DNA from: Paludibacteraceae bacterium
GTDB taxonomy: Bacteria > Bacteroidota > Bacteroidia > Bacteroidales > Paludibacteraceae
Assembly: GCA_017430235.1 (NCBI GenBank)
Contig: JAFRNH010000098.1
Span: forward strand, 1-64,000
Direction: 5' to 3'
Length of the DNA stretch: 64,000 nucleotides
The stretch's first letter is position 1; every line of letters starts with the position of its first letter. The translations under genes and the position numbers were made by a program. Positions 35,233-44,612 of the stretch are shown one piece after another. The notes under the pieces were generated by a model, which was not told where the DNA came from, searched no databases, and saw only the letters and a list, made by a program, of their open reading frames with translations.

Positions 35233-38200
35233 TAAAAAAAATTGGGCATATTATCTTAATCACACTTGGCGTTCTTATCCTACTCGATGTGATTTTGCTG
35301 TTTTCTCTCAACACATCTTTCGTTCAGGAGAAAATAGTAAAGAAGGTAACTTCAACTCTTTCCGAAAAAACAGGGACCAATATTGAAATCGGGCACATCC
35401 AGCTTGACCTCTTCGACGGACTATTCCTCGAAGACCTATTCCTCGAAGATACCCACCACGACACCTTGGCTTTTATTCATCAACTGAACGTAGACTACTC
35501 CCTAAAAAATATATACAGACATAAAACACTCTCCCTTAGCAGAGTGGCTATACAGGATTTTGTTATCAACCTGACAAAAGAGAACGACTCAACCGACTAC
35601 AACTACCAATTTTTAGTCGACGCCTTCTCATCTGATAAACCTGACACATCCGCCTCTTCGCCATTTCAAATGGAAATCGGGCAAATACTTCTGATCGATG
35701 GCGCCTTCCGCCATATCATCAAAGACGCTGAAAAAACAGATGGATTCTTTAATGCTAGTGACCTTCATGTAGATAGCATCAACGCTAACCTTTCTCTCGG
35801 TCTCTATTTGCCTTCTTTTATCTCCAGCGAAATCGAAAACATATCCTTGAAAGAAAAAAGTGGACTAACCCTCCGACACATGGACGCCGACGTCACATTT
35901 CACCTCGACTCCCTCATCTCCATTCCTTCTTTGATACTGGAGACTCAAAACTCACAACTGTCGGGCGATTCTATCGAATACCATCTCTCTAATCAGGAGA
36001 TATTCGCTAAAATCACAGAGTCCTCCATCGTCCCCTCCGATTTCAAATGCTTCTCATCTGCCATTGATTCACTATCCTCTCCTATCACCGTGAAATCATC
36101 GGCTCACATCCTACTGCCTTCCATCGAAACCAACAATACTCAAATCGATTACCCTAATGTGCTAAGTCTCTCTGCCAATCACCTGAGCATCGACGATGTC
36201 AACAACTGGCAAACATCAAACCTATCAGCCATCATCAATCGGTTAGAGGCTAATCGTCAACTATCATCTGAACTGAAAAAAACACTGGGAATTGAACTGC
36301 CAACTGTGGTGGACTCTCTTCTTCCTTGCTCTGCTTCCCTACAACTGAACGGTTCGTTGCCACAGTTGAAAGAAGAACTGACATTAGAAACGTCTATCGG
36401 AAGTATCAGCACTGCTGGCAACACTTCTTATCTGCATGAGCAAGGAACATTAAACTCAGACAACAATTGGTCAATCAACATCACAACACTAAAGCCCATC
36501 ATCCACTCTGACATGGTGGAACATATCAATGGACAATTGGAAAGTTCACTCGCATGGAATCTGAAAAAAGGCGATCCTATCATCCGCCTTTCCTCTCTCT
36601 TCCCGTCTATCTCCATCAATCATTACAATTACGACACCCTCAGACTAAACGGTGTCTACAAGGGGAAAGAAGACCTCACCATAGGTTTATCATCTCCCGA
36701 CCCCAACTGCCACCTTTCCCTCAATGCGAACATTAAAAACCTAATGACAGACGAAATGCAATCTGACGTCACACTCGACATCCGTCACATTGCAACTGAA
36801 AAACTACACCTAACAGACTCCACCCAAAACATAACCGTTCAAGGTGCATTTAAAGTGAATGGCACCGGAATGGATTACAACCAATGGAACGGAAACATCG
36901 AAATTGACAGTCTCATACTGACCAACAACGATGCCCACTACGCAATCCCCTACATCAAAGTAAAACAAGAAACACAAGGAGAAAACAAAAAAATGGCTCT
37001 CAACACCCCTTTCCTCAACGGAAACATGCGCGGTGTTTTCAAATACGAAGAGATATATCCTTGTTTCATCAACGTGATGCAGAAATATCTTCCAACCTTT
37101 TTCAAACTGAAGCAATCAACAGAAACCAATACAAACCTAGTCTTTCAATTCGACATCAGCGACATAGACTCCCTGATGAACTATCTGAACATCGATCTTC
37201 ACACAAAAGAGAAAATCACAATAAGTGGAGAATTAAACGAGAAGGAGAACTCCTTGAAAATGGATTTGAACACGCCTAAAATCATCTACAACAAACTAGC
37301 TGCAGAACCATCAAGAGTTCATTTTTCTTCTCATAAAAGAAACAACACACATGCTCTGATTGGATCCATAGAATCTAAGATTCAGCCCAACAAGGACGAT
37401 TCGTTCAACACTTTATTTTCTGGAAAGATAATCATTCGAAACGACTCTGTTTATAACAACTTAAAGGTGAGTACGGCACCCGACACTGCCTTCCTGAAAG
37501 GTAATTTCTACGATTGTATTTCATTCCATCCATTGGGTGAAGGACAATATAAAATCAATGTCAACCTTTATCCTTCAACCATTCTTTTGCATCAACAAGA
37601 ATTACAAAACAATGAGGCTCTTGTTCAACTGCTTCCCGACAAGATTCTTATCTCCAACTTCGGTTTGTCAGCCAACCAACAACACTTACTACTGGCCGAC
37701 GGCATACTCTCCTCATCTTTGAACGATACTCTATACGTCACATTTGATGATCTGAACCTTCAAACCATTCTGGGATTGATGTATCGAAATGATATCCCTG
37801 CCGACTGCAACATCAACGGAAAGTTAAAAGCATGCGCCATCCTAGGTGAGAATTTCAGATTCTCCACCCGTGGTTTCAAAATGGATAGCATCCGATACAA
37901 TGACATTGAAATTGGCAATATGAACCTATCTGCCGTTTGGGACAATGCCCGCAAAGGTGTCTTTGCGAAAATGAAACTAGACAATGGCAACCAACATCTT
38001 ATGGACATTAAAGGTGTAGTCGAACCAGCCAAGCAAAAGATGAAAATGACGGCCTTCCTCGATTCCATCCCGCTACAATTAGCCATGCCATTTGCTAGCG
38101 AATATGTCTCCAATCTAAATGGAAACATTGGTGCCAACATAACAGCAGAAGGGGAATTCTCCAACCTAGACATCAATGGATATGTCTATTTGAAAAACGC

Positions 38201-39722
38201 ACAAGCGAAGGTCAACTATACGGGTGTCACCTATTTCATCTCCGATAGCATTAAAATGAATGGCAACCACTTCTATGCAAAGAAGTTCAAAGTAAAAGAT
38301 GATAACAACAACACGTTATTTTTCGATGGAGACATCACTCATAAGCAATTCAAGGCCTTCAATTACAAGATGCGCCTCAACATGAAGAATTTTGCTCTAC
38401 TAAACAATCCAAAGAGTCGATCCAACATGGTATATGGAACCTTCTATGTCAATGGAAAGGATTTAGTACTACAAGGCAATGAAAATGGAGCCGAGATAAC
38501 CGGCGAGTTAAGTAATGCCGAAGGCACTTCCGTCAACATCATTCTGCCAGAAACCGTCACTGAGACACACACCTACGACAATATCGTCTACGTAAAATCA
38601 GAGGTGGAGGAAGAGAAAGACACACTGAAAAAAGAGGTGGTTCATCCAAGCAATTTCGACCTCTATGCCAACCTGTCCGTCGGACTGACAGAGAAGGCCT
38701 CCTTCTACGTCAACCTTGCGGATGGAGCCATGATACGTGGCAACGGTAATCTGCGTGTTCTATACGAAGACAACGATCTTTACATCTACAACCGATTTAC
38801 TGTTGATGATGGATATCTGAAAGTAAAACTCTCTGGATTACCTACCAAGAAATTCTCTTTCCAAGAAGGCAGCTATGTAGATTTCACGGGCGACCCTATG
38901 AAACTGAAATTCAATGCCACCGCCACTTATAGTCTGACTGCCGACCTGACCACCCTCAGCTCCTCATTCTCAACCATGGGAATAAAAAACACACATGTTC
39001 CTGTCAATTGTAACCTGATTGCATCGGACAATTTAGAAGACATGACCCTCTCATACGATGTAGCTCTGCCAAAGGCTGAAAAAGACATCCAACAGGCAGT
39101 GACAAGCATCATCAATACAGATAATATAAAAATCAAAGAGTTCGCCTATCTGATTGGTGTCGGCATGTTTAGCGATCCAAGCAATGAGGTGCAAGGGAAT
39201 GCCCTCATGTCATTCGCATCCTCCTCTTTGTCTGCCACCCTCAACAATGTGTTAGGCAAATTCCTTGGCGAGAAAGTGACCATCGGCACCGACATCAGTT
39301 CGTCCGATAACAGTTCCGAATACGACGTGGGAGTTTCCGTCTCCACGAAACTAGCGAAAGACAAACTATTGGTCAGCACTAATGTAGAGGTGCAGAACGC
39401 AGGTGGTGAAGATGAAAACGTCATGGCCGACTTCGATGCAGAATACCTCCTGGGGAAAACCGGTATGTTCCGTATCAAAGCCTACAATCACTCCAACGAC
39501 GACTTCTACAGACCAGCTAACAGTACCACACAAGGTATTGGTATCTCATTCGTACGTGAATCGAAAAAAATCAGTGAACTGTTCAAAATAAAAAACGAGT
39601 TTAACACTCCAAAAAGGAAAGAAGAAAAGAAAGAAAAAAGAAATACTAAGAAGAAAGATAAAACAGGAAACGGTCAGTCGACCCAAACAAACTCAACGTC
39701 AAAAAAGGAGGAGGAAGAATGA
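35229..39722 (+). CDS. tamB: TamB-like translocation and assembly protein
   Basis: The 1497-residue protein has one N-terminal membrane anchor (KIGHIILITLGVLILLDVIL). A very long repetitive beta domain of AsmA/DUF490 type follows, beginning with an AsmA-like TSFVQEKIVKKVTSTLSEKTG helix. The TamB C-terminal domain is near 1290-1440 (NCNLIASDNLEDMTLSYDV, LIGVGMF, FLGEKVTIGTDIS) and a lysine-rich tail ends the chain. The start is TTG at 35229, overlapping the upstream stop (TTGA); no ATG keeps the anchor. TamB forms an envelope-spanning groove that works with an Omp85 partner and moves lipids or substrates to the outer membrane. tamL overlaps its end by 4 nt. Confidence 0.93.
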   Translation: MIKKIGHIILITLGVLILLDVILLFSLNTSFVQEKIVKKVTSTLSEKTGTNIEIGHIQLDLFDGLFLEDLFLEDTHHDTLAFIHQLNVDYSLKNIYRHKTLSLSRVAIQDFVINLTKENDSTDYNYQFLVDAFSSDKPDTSASSPFQMEIGQILLIDGAFRHIIKDAEKTDGFFNASDLHVDSINANLSLGLYLPSFISSEIENISLKEKSGLTLRHMDADVTFHLDSLISIPSLILETQNSQLSGDSIEYHLSNQEIFAKITESSIVPSDFKCFSSAIDSLSSPITVKSSAHILLPSIETNNTQIDYPNVLSLSANHLSIDDVNNWQTSNLSAIINRLEANRQLSSELKKTLGIELPTVVDSLLPCSASLQLNGSLPQLKEELTLETSIGSISTAGNTSYLHEQGTLNSDNNWSINITTLKPIIHSDMVEHINGQLESSLAWNLKKGDPIIRLSSLFPSISINHYNYDTLRLNGVYKGKEDLTIGLSSPDPNCHLSLNANIKNLMTDEMQSDVTLDIRHIATEKLHLTDSTQNITVQGAFKVNGTGMDYNQWNGNIEIDSLILTNNDAHYAIPYIKVKQETQGENKKMALNTPFLNGNMRGVFKYEEIYPCFINVMQKYLPTFFKLKQSTETNTNLVFQFDISDIDSLMNYLNIDLHTKEKITISGELNEKENSLKMDLNTPKIIYNKLAAEPSRVHFSSHKRNNTHALIGSIESKIQPNKDDSFNTLFSGKIIIRNDSVYNNLKVSTAPDTAFLKGNFYDCISFHPLGEGQYKINVNLYPSTILLHQQELQNNEALVQLLPDKILISNFGLSANQQHLLLADGILSSSLNDTLYVTFDDLNLQTILGLMYRNDIPADCNINGKLKACAILGENFRFSTRGFKMDSIRYNDIEIGNMNLSAVWDNARKGVFAKMKLDNGNQHLMDIKGVVEPAKQKMKMTAFLDSIPLQLAMPFASEYVSNLNGNIGANITAEGEFSNLDINGYVYLKNAQAKVNYTGVTYFISDSIKMNGNHFYAKKFKVKDDNNNTLFFDGDITHKQFKAFNYKMRLNMKNFALLNNPKSRSNMVYGTFYVNGKDLVLQGNENGAEITGELSNAEGTSVNIILPETVTETHTYDNIVYVKSEVEEEKDTLKKEVVHPSNFDLYANLSVGLTEKASFYVNLADGAMIRGNGNLRVLYEDNDLYIYNRFTVDDGYLKVKLSGLPTKKFSFQEGSYVDFTGDPMKLKFNATATYSLTADLTTLSSSFSTMGIKNTHVPVNCNLIASDNLEDMTLSYDVALPKAEKDIQQAVTSIINTDNIKIKEFAYLIGVGMFSDPSNEVQGNALMSFASSSLSATLNNVLGKFLGEKVTIGTDISSSDNSSEYDVGVSVSTKLAKDKLLVSTNVEVQNAGGEDENVMADFDAEYLLGKTGMFRIKAYNHSNDDFYRPANSTTQGIGISFVRESKKISELFKIKNEFNTPKRKEEKKEKRNTKKKDKTGNGQSTQTNSTSKKEEEE

Positions 39723-42040
39723 GCAATAGATTCATATTTATAATTTTGATGATCACCGCACTGCTGTCGGCTTGTTCCTCCACTAAATATGTGGAAGATG
39801 GCGACTACCTCCTTAACAAAACAAAGATTAAGGTGGAAAATGGCAATGTGCCTGCCGACCAACTATACGACTACCTATATCAAAAACCCAACAAGGATGT
39901 CTTATTCATTCCGAAAATGGGACTTCACATCTACTCTCTTTCTGGCAGAGACACTTCAAAAAAAATCAACCGTCTTCTTCGTCGAATGGGTTCAGCCCCT
40001 GTCATTTACGATGAAAACCTAACATTAAACACAGAGAAACAACTTACAAAGAAGATGAAGAACCTTGGCTATCTCAACGCCGAAGTGACACACTGCACTG
40101 ACACCTCTGAGAAAAAGCTAAACATCACCTATTGCATACGTCCGAAAGAACTTTACACGGTAAATTCTCTTGACACAAAGGTGGAAACCTCCGATATGAG
40201 GACACTTCTAAAAACTCGTTCGGCAAAAAAAATATTGAAAATCAAAGAGAATCAACCTTTTGATGCTGAAACGTTTAACAACATGTCGGTAGACCTTACC
40301 AATCTCTTTTGGAACATGGGTTACTACTATCTGACAAAAGACAATTTCTACTTCCTAGCCGACACCTCGATAGGCAACCACAAGGTGGACCTCACCCTTG
40401 CCTACAGAAAGATTGCCAAAGACTCACTCGACGAGGATTTAAGTCTTCGCCGATACACATTTCGCAACGTCACCATATCCAATGAATATGGGCGGGATCT
40501 TCCACGTCTGAAACGAAAAAAATCAAAAGGTCATCGTCTCTCCGACCGATTAAAAGATACAGTCATTTACAAAGGGGTAACCATCATCAACGGGGAGGAG
40601 GGACTCATTCGTCCTTCGGTGCTGTTCAATAATAATTTCATCCGTCCTGGACGTTTCTATAGCGACCGATTGGTTGACAACACCTACAATTCCATCAACG
40701 CACTAAGTGCTGTTAGTCAGGTCGGCATTCAACTGGATCCTGTCGACTCTGCGCAAATTGATGCCAAAGTGACCCTAACCCCAGCCAACCTCTATTACTT
40801 CCAGTTTGGTATAGATGGTACGAACACTGCAGGCGACCTAGGAGTCTCCAGTACGGTCTCCTTTCAACAGAGAAATCTTTTCAAAGGGTCGGAAGTACTT
40901 AGCCTCAAACTAAATGGCGCATTTGAGCATATACGAAGTCGGTCAGAGTCTGTCGATGCCGACGACTACATTGCCACCGATAATTATTACGAATACGGAG
41001 GTGAGGTCGCACTCACCATACCAAGAATCATGTTAGCTCTCCTTCCCGAGCGATATCGTAAGCAGGTGGGAGCCTCCACCACCTTCTCACTAGGTGCCAA
41101 CTGGATGAAACGACCCGAATATGACAGACGATTCCTGAGTGCAGATTGGAAATACAATTGGTACACAAAACGCAAAAGGATTCACCACACATTCAATCTA
41201 TGCAACATCAACTATGTTGTCTCTCCTCGCACCTCCAAATGGTTTCAAAACTATCTAGAACGCAGTGGAAACGAACTGCTGAAAGAGAGCTACAAAGACC
41301 AATTCATCACCCGTTGTTCCTACTCCGTAGTCTACGGAAGTGATCTATCATCCGATATACACAAGAAAGGATGGACCATTCGAAGCGAGATCAGTGTGGC
41401 TGGTACCGTTCCCTACCTTGTCTGCAAGATAGCCCATACAGAGAAAGAGAACGGCGTTTACAACATTATCGGAACCCCATTTGCACAATATTCCAAGGCC
41501 ACTTTTGATGTGACCAAAGCATTCTACGTCAAAGATAAGACACAATTGGTAACACATGTCGGATTAGGCATTGCCCTTCCATACGGCAATTCAGACATTA
41601 TGCCTTACGAGCAACGATTCTTTGCAGGAGGAGCCAACACCGTTCGTGGATGGGACACCCGCAGTCTTGGTCCTGGAACATTAACCGGAGGAAACTTTAT
41701 CTCACAGACAGGCGATGTAAAGATGATTTTCAACTTTGAATACAGGCAACAGACCAACACGTTCATAGATTTAGCAGCTTTTGTTGATGCTGGTAACGTC
41801 TGGACCATCAAAGAGTATGAAAAGCAACAAGGAGGAATGTTCTACCTTAATGAATTCTACAAACAACTAGGATTATCGTGGGGTATCGGTATCCGTCCTA
41901 ACTTCAAGTTTATCATCATACGATTGGATGCAGGTATGCAGATTTATGATCCATCCTGCGCAATAGATGAACGATGGGTGATTACAAAACCATCATGGGA
42001 TCGTTGCAGTTTGCACTTCGCTGTCGGATATCCGTTCTAA
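39719..42040 (+). CDS. tamL: TamL: lipoprotein-type Omp85 (TamA/BamA-like)
   Basis: The 773-residue protein has a lipoprotein signal with the lipidated cysteine at C19 (ALLSACSS). POTRA-like modules follow to about residue 330 (TKKMKNLGYLNAEVTHC, QPFDAETFNNMSVDLTNLFWNMGY, RPGRFYSDRLVDNTYNSINAL). An Omp85 barrel ends in HFAVGYPF, with the typical FFAGGANTVRGWDTRSLGPG loop that carries the VRGF-like motif. Lipidated TamA variants beside TamB are a known Bacteroidota arrangement. The ATGA overlap with tamB and the barrel gene upstream make a three-gene outer-membrane assembly operon. Confidence 0.93.
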   Translation: MSNRFIFIILMITALLSACSSTKYVEDGDYLLNKTKIKVENGNVPADQLYDYLYQKPNKDVLFIPKMGLHIYSLSGRDTSKKINRLLRRMGSAPVIYDENLTLNTEKQLTKKMKNLGYLNAEVTHCTDTSEKKLNITYCIRPKELYTVNSLDTKVETSDMRTLLKTRSAKKILKIKENQPFDAETFNNMSVDLTNLFWNMGYYYLTKDNFYFLADTSIGNHKVDLTLAYRKIAKDSLDEDLSLRRYTFRNVTISNEYGRDLPRLKRKKSKGHRLSDRLKDTVIYKGVTIINGEEGLIRPSVLFNNNFIRPGRFYSDRLVDNTYNSINALSAVSQVGIQLDPVDSAQIDAKVTLTPANLYYFQFGIDGTNTAGDLGVSSTVSFQQRNLFKGSEVLSLKLNGAFEHIRSRSESVDADDYIATDNYYEYGGEVALTIPRIMLALLPERYRKQVGASTTFSLGANWMKRPEYDRRFLSADWKYNWYTKRKRIHHTFNLCNINYVVSPRTSKWFQNYLERSGNELLKESYKDQFITRCSYSVVYGSDLSSDIHKKGWTIRSEISVAGTVPYLVCKIAHTEKENGVYNIIGTPFAQYSKATFDVTKAFYVKDKTQLVTHVGLGIALPYGNSDIMPYEQRFFAGGANTVRGWDTRSLGPGTLTGGNFISQTGDVKMIFNFEYRQQTNTFIDLAAFVDAGNVWTIKEYEKQQGGMFYLNEFYKQLGLSWGIGIRPNFKFIIIRLDAGMQIYDPSCAIDERWVITKPSWDRCSLHFAVGYPF

Positions 42041-42103
42041 TAGCATTATTTAACTACCACAGCACGAACACTAAAACATGTAAATTAAAACTCGATTTTT
42101 CCC

Positions 42104-44380
42104 CTAACATTCATCCACAACAGTTACCGTATCTTTCGACATCAGCTTCCTCAACTGTTCGGTTTCACCCACCACCCAGACGAAATCACCTTCGCAAAAG
42201 AGTGTTTGAGCTTCTGGATTCATCGTGGAAACACCGTCATGTTCAATTCCGATCACCATACATCCCTTATTCTCACGAATACCCGATTCACGCAATGTTT
42301 TTCCCACAAATGGCGAGTCGGCTGTGATTTCAAACTGTTCTATACTAACACTACGATTATTCTCATCATTCACCTCAGTCTCCAAATTAATCTCCTTTTG
42401 GAAACGTTCCAACTGTTCATCCGTTCCCAAAACTAACACCTTGTCCAACGGGAAGAGCTGATTATTACCGCCAGGAATATTAATGCGTCGATTGCCACGT
42501 AAGATGGAAACGATATGAACGCCATACCGTTGACGATAATTCAATGTCTTCAACGATTTACCCACGCAATCCGCATTCTGTTGAACCACATAATCCACCA
42601 AGTGAACATCAAACGAAAGCAACTGAGAGGCTAACACCTTTTTATAACCAGCATCACGTACGTTCTTCTTATCTTGTTCATATTCGCGTGAGTTCAAATT
42701 ATGCAAAAATTTTCTTTCCAAACGAATGGAGAAGAGTTTCAGTCGCTTCGAAACCATCATCATAACAACCAAGACGGAAGCAATGAAGACAAGCAATCCC
42801 ACCTTCGCACTAAAGAATCTGCTTAATATAAAGGCTACAAAACTAAAGGCCAATGCAAATCGAAGGATAATCATAATCACCAAAGGGGCTCTGTTGAATC
42901 GGTTGGCAGCCCACAAATATTTGTACTCTGTCGAATGATTCTTCTTAGCCACCATGGCTCTCAACAATGGTGAGACCATAACGATTGTCAATCCAGCTGC
43001 CAGCAATCGTCCCCACACGCCCGACACATTTTTAAGTACAAACGGCATAATATAATTAGTGGACAACAAAATGATGGCCACTGTCAAAATGGAATAGACC
43101 ACTACAATACGAGCCACCTGAAGCAACAGACTACGCCACAGGCTCTCGCTACGTGCCGATTTTCCAGCGGAAGCACGTTTCTCAAGATGATTCTTCCAAC
43201 TCTCTGGCAATCGTTTTTCAAGAAATGCATAGGCTGGGTCCGTCAGTTTCATCATGTAAGGGGTGATAAAGATGGTTATCACAGAAACTGCCACGATAAC
43301 TGGATAGATGAAATCATCAATGATCTGCATGCGCGTACCCAACATGGCAATGATAAAAGCGAATTCGCCTATCTGAGTAAGACTAAAACCCGACTGAATA
43401 GCCACCTTCAAAGGCTGACCTGATAGAAGAAGTCCCATGGTGGCAAACACCAACTGTCCCAACACAACAGTAAGCACTAAAACGATTATAGGAACGATAT
43501 ATTCACCAAACACCGAGAAATTAACCATCATGCCGACAGAGACGAAAAAGATAGCACCAAACAAATCCTTAAGCGGACGAATCAATCGATCGATGCGTTC
43601 CGCCTCCAACGTCTCCGCCAAAACAGACCCCATGACAAATGCACCCAAAGCTGATGAGAATCCAACCTTCATAGCAAAAAGCACCATGCAGAAACATAAA
43701 CCTAAGGCAAATATCAACAAGGTCTCGTCATTCAACACCCGTTTAGCTGCCCGTAGAACAATCGGAACAATATAGATTCCTGCCACCAACCAAACCACAA
43801 GGAAGAAGATGAGCTTTAAAATACTATATATCAACTCCGTACCCTCCCTTGACTTACCCAAGAAAATCGTAGGAATCAAGACCATCAAAACAATTGCGAT
43901 CAAATCTTCAAAGATAAGAATGCCAAAAACGATCTTAGTGAATTTCTGACTCCGCAGTCCATTATCATCAAAAGCTTTTACGATAATGGCGGTCGATGAC
44001 ATCGAAATCATACCTCCTAACAACGCACTGTTAACAAGTCCCCAACCCAATGCCAAACCAATCAGGAATCCCAACACAATCATAAAGGAGACAATAACCA
44101 ACGCCGCTATGATAGCTGTTCGTCCCACATTCAGCAATTTCTTGAAACTGAAATCCAACCCCAAACTGAACAATAAGAAGATGACACCAATGTCGGCCCA
44201 TGTTCCTATGTCTGAAGCGCCAGAAACAGTTGGCGTCAAAGTAATTTGAGAACTCACCAAACATCCCGCCACGATATAGCCCAAAACGACAGGTTGCTTC
44301 AACCATTTGAATACAATGGTTGTCAGTCCTGCACTAATCAAAATCAGGGCCAAATCAGATAGTAGTGGCGGTATATTCAT
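42104..44380 (-). CDS. CPA2-family cation/proton antiporter with two TrkA-C domains
   Basis: The start at 44380 (MNIPPLLSDLALIL) gives 758 residues. The longer frame from 44413 overlaps the promoter box. The membrane part has the CPA2 pattern of about twelve helices (VVLGYIVAGCLVSSQ, FLLFSLGLDFSFKKL, FEDLIAIVLMVL). Three further hydrophobic segments follow (residues about 425-560), then a cytoplasmic tail with two TrkA-C/RCK-C domains, ending with LGTDEQLERFQKE and VVGETEQLRKLM. A TrkA-N nucleotide-binding domain is absent, unlike KefB/KefC. It probably exports K+ or Na+ in exchange for protons under ligand control. Monocistronic. Confidence 0.9.
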   Translation of the reverse strand: MNIPPLLSDLALILISAGLTTIVFKWLKQPVVLGYIVAGCLVSSQITLTPTVSGASDIGTWADIGVIFLLFSLGLDFSFKKLLNVGRTAIIAALVIVSFMIVLGFLIGLALGWGLVNSALLGGMISMSSTAIIVKAFDDNGLRSQKFTKIVFGILIFEDLIAIVLMVLIPTIFLGKSREGTELIYSILKLIFFLVVWLVAGIYIVPIVLRAAKRVLNDETLLIFALGLCFCMVLFAMKVGFSSALGAFVMGSVLAETLEAERIDRLIRPLKDLFGAIFFVSVGMMVNFSVFGEYIVPIIVLVLTVVLGQLVFATMGLLLSGQPLKVAIQSGFSLTQIGEFAFIIAMLGTRMQIIDDFIYPVIVAVSVITIFITPYMMKLTDPAYAFLEKRLPESWKNHLEKRASAGKSARSESLWRSLLLQVARIVVVYSILTVAIILLSTNYIMPFVLKNVSGVWGRLLAAGLTIVMVSPLLRAMVAKKNHSTEYKYLWAANRFNRAPLVIMIILRFALAFSFVAFILSRFFSAKVGLLVFIASVLVVMMMVSKRLKLFSIRLERKFLHNLNSREYEQDKKNVRDAGYKKVLASQLLSFDVHLVDYVVQQNADCVGKSLKTLNYRQRYGVHIVSILRGNRRINIPGGNNQLFPLDKVLVLGTDEQLERFQKEINLETEVNDENNRSVSIEQFEITADSPFVGKTLRESGIRENKGCMVIGIEHDGVSTMNPEAQTLFCEGDFVWVVGETEQLRKLMSKDTVTVVDEC

Positions 44381-44410
44381 ATAACTCAAGCATTTTGTTC
44401 GATTCCTATA

Positions 44411-44418
44411 CAAAAGTA
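44411..44418 (-). promoter_or_regulatory. -7 box for the antiporter
   Basis: Minus-strand TACTTTTG matches TAnnTTTG and lies 30 nt before the start at 44380. Confidence 0.5.
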
Positions 44419-44599
44419 AGTGATTTATCTTAAAAAAAGAAATGGAAGAGCGATTTACAATGTAATTTCACATTTTTATTTCGCGATTCTCAGTCTCTTC
44501 TTTCCTATCCTATCATCCGACTTGCCAAAATTTAACAACAATTATAAAAATGAACGTTTTATTCAAAATTCTTTAACACTTGAAATGTTAAATTCTTTC

Positions 44600-44607
44600 T
44601 ATATTTG
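44600..44607 (+). promoter_or_regulatory. -7 box for the kinase-regulator operon
   Basis: TATATTTG is an exact -7 box whose last base is only 5 nt before the ATG at 44613, so transcription would start at or next to the start codon (leaderless or nearly so). Confidence 0.55.
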
Positions 44608-44612
44608 CAAGC

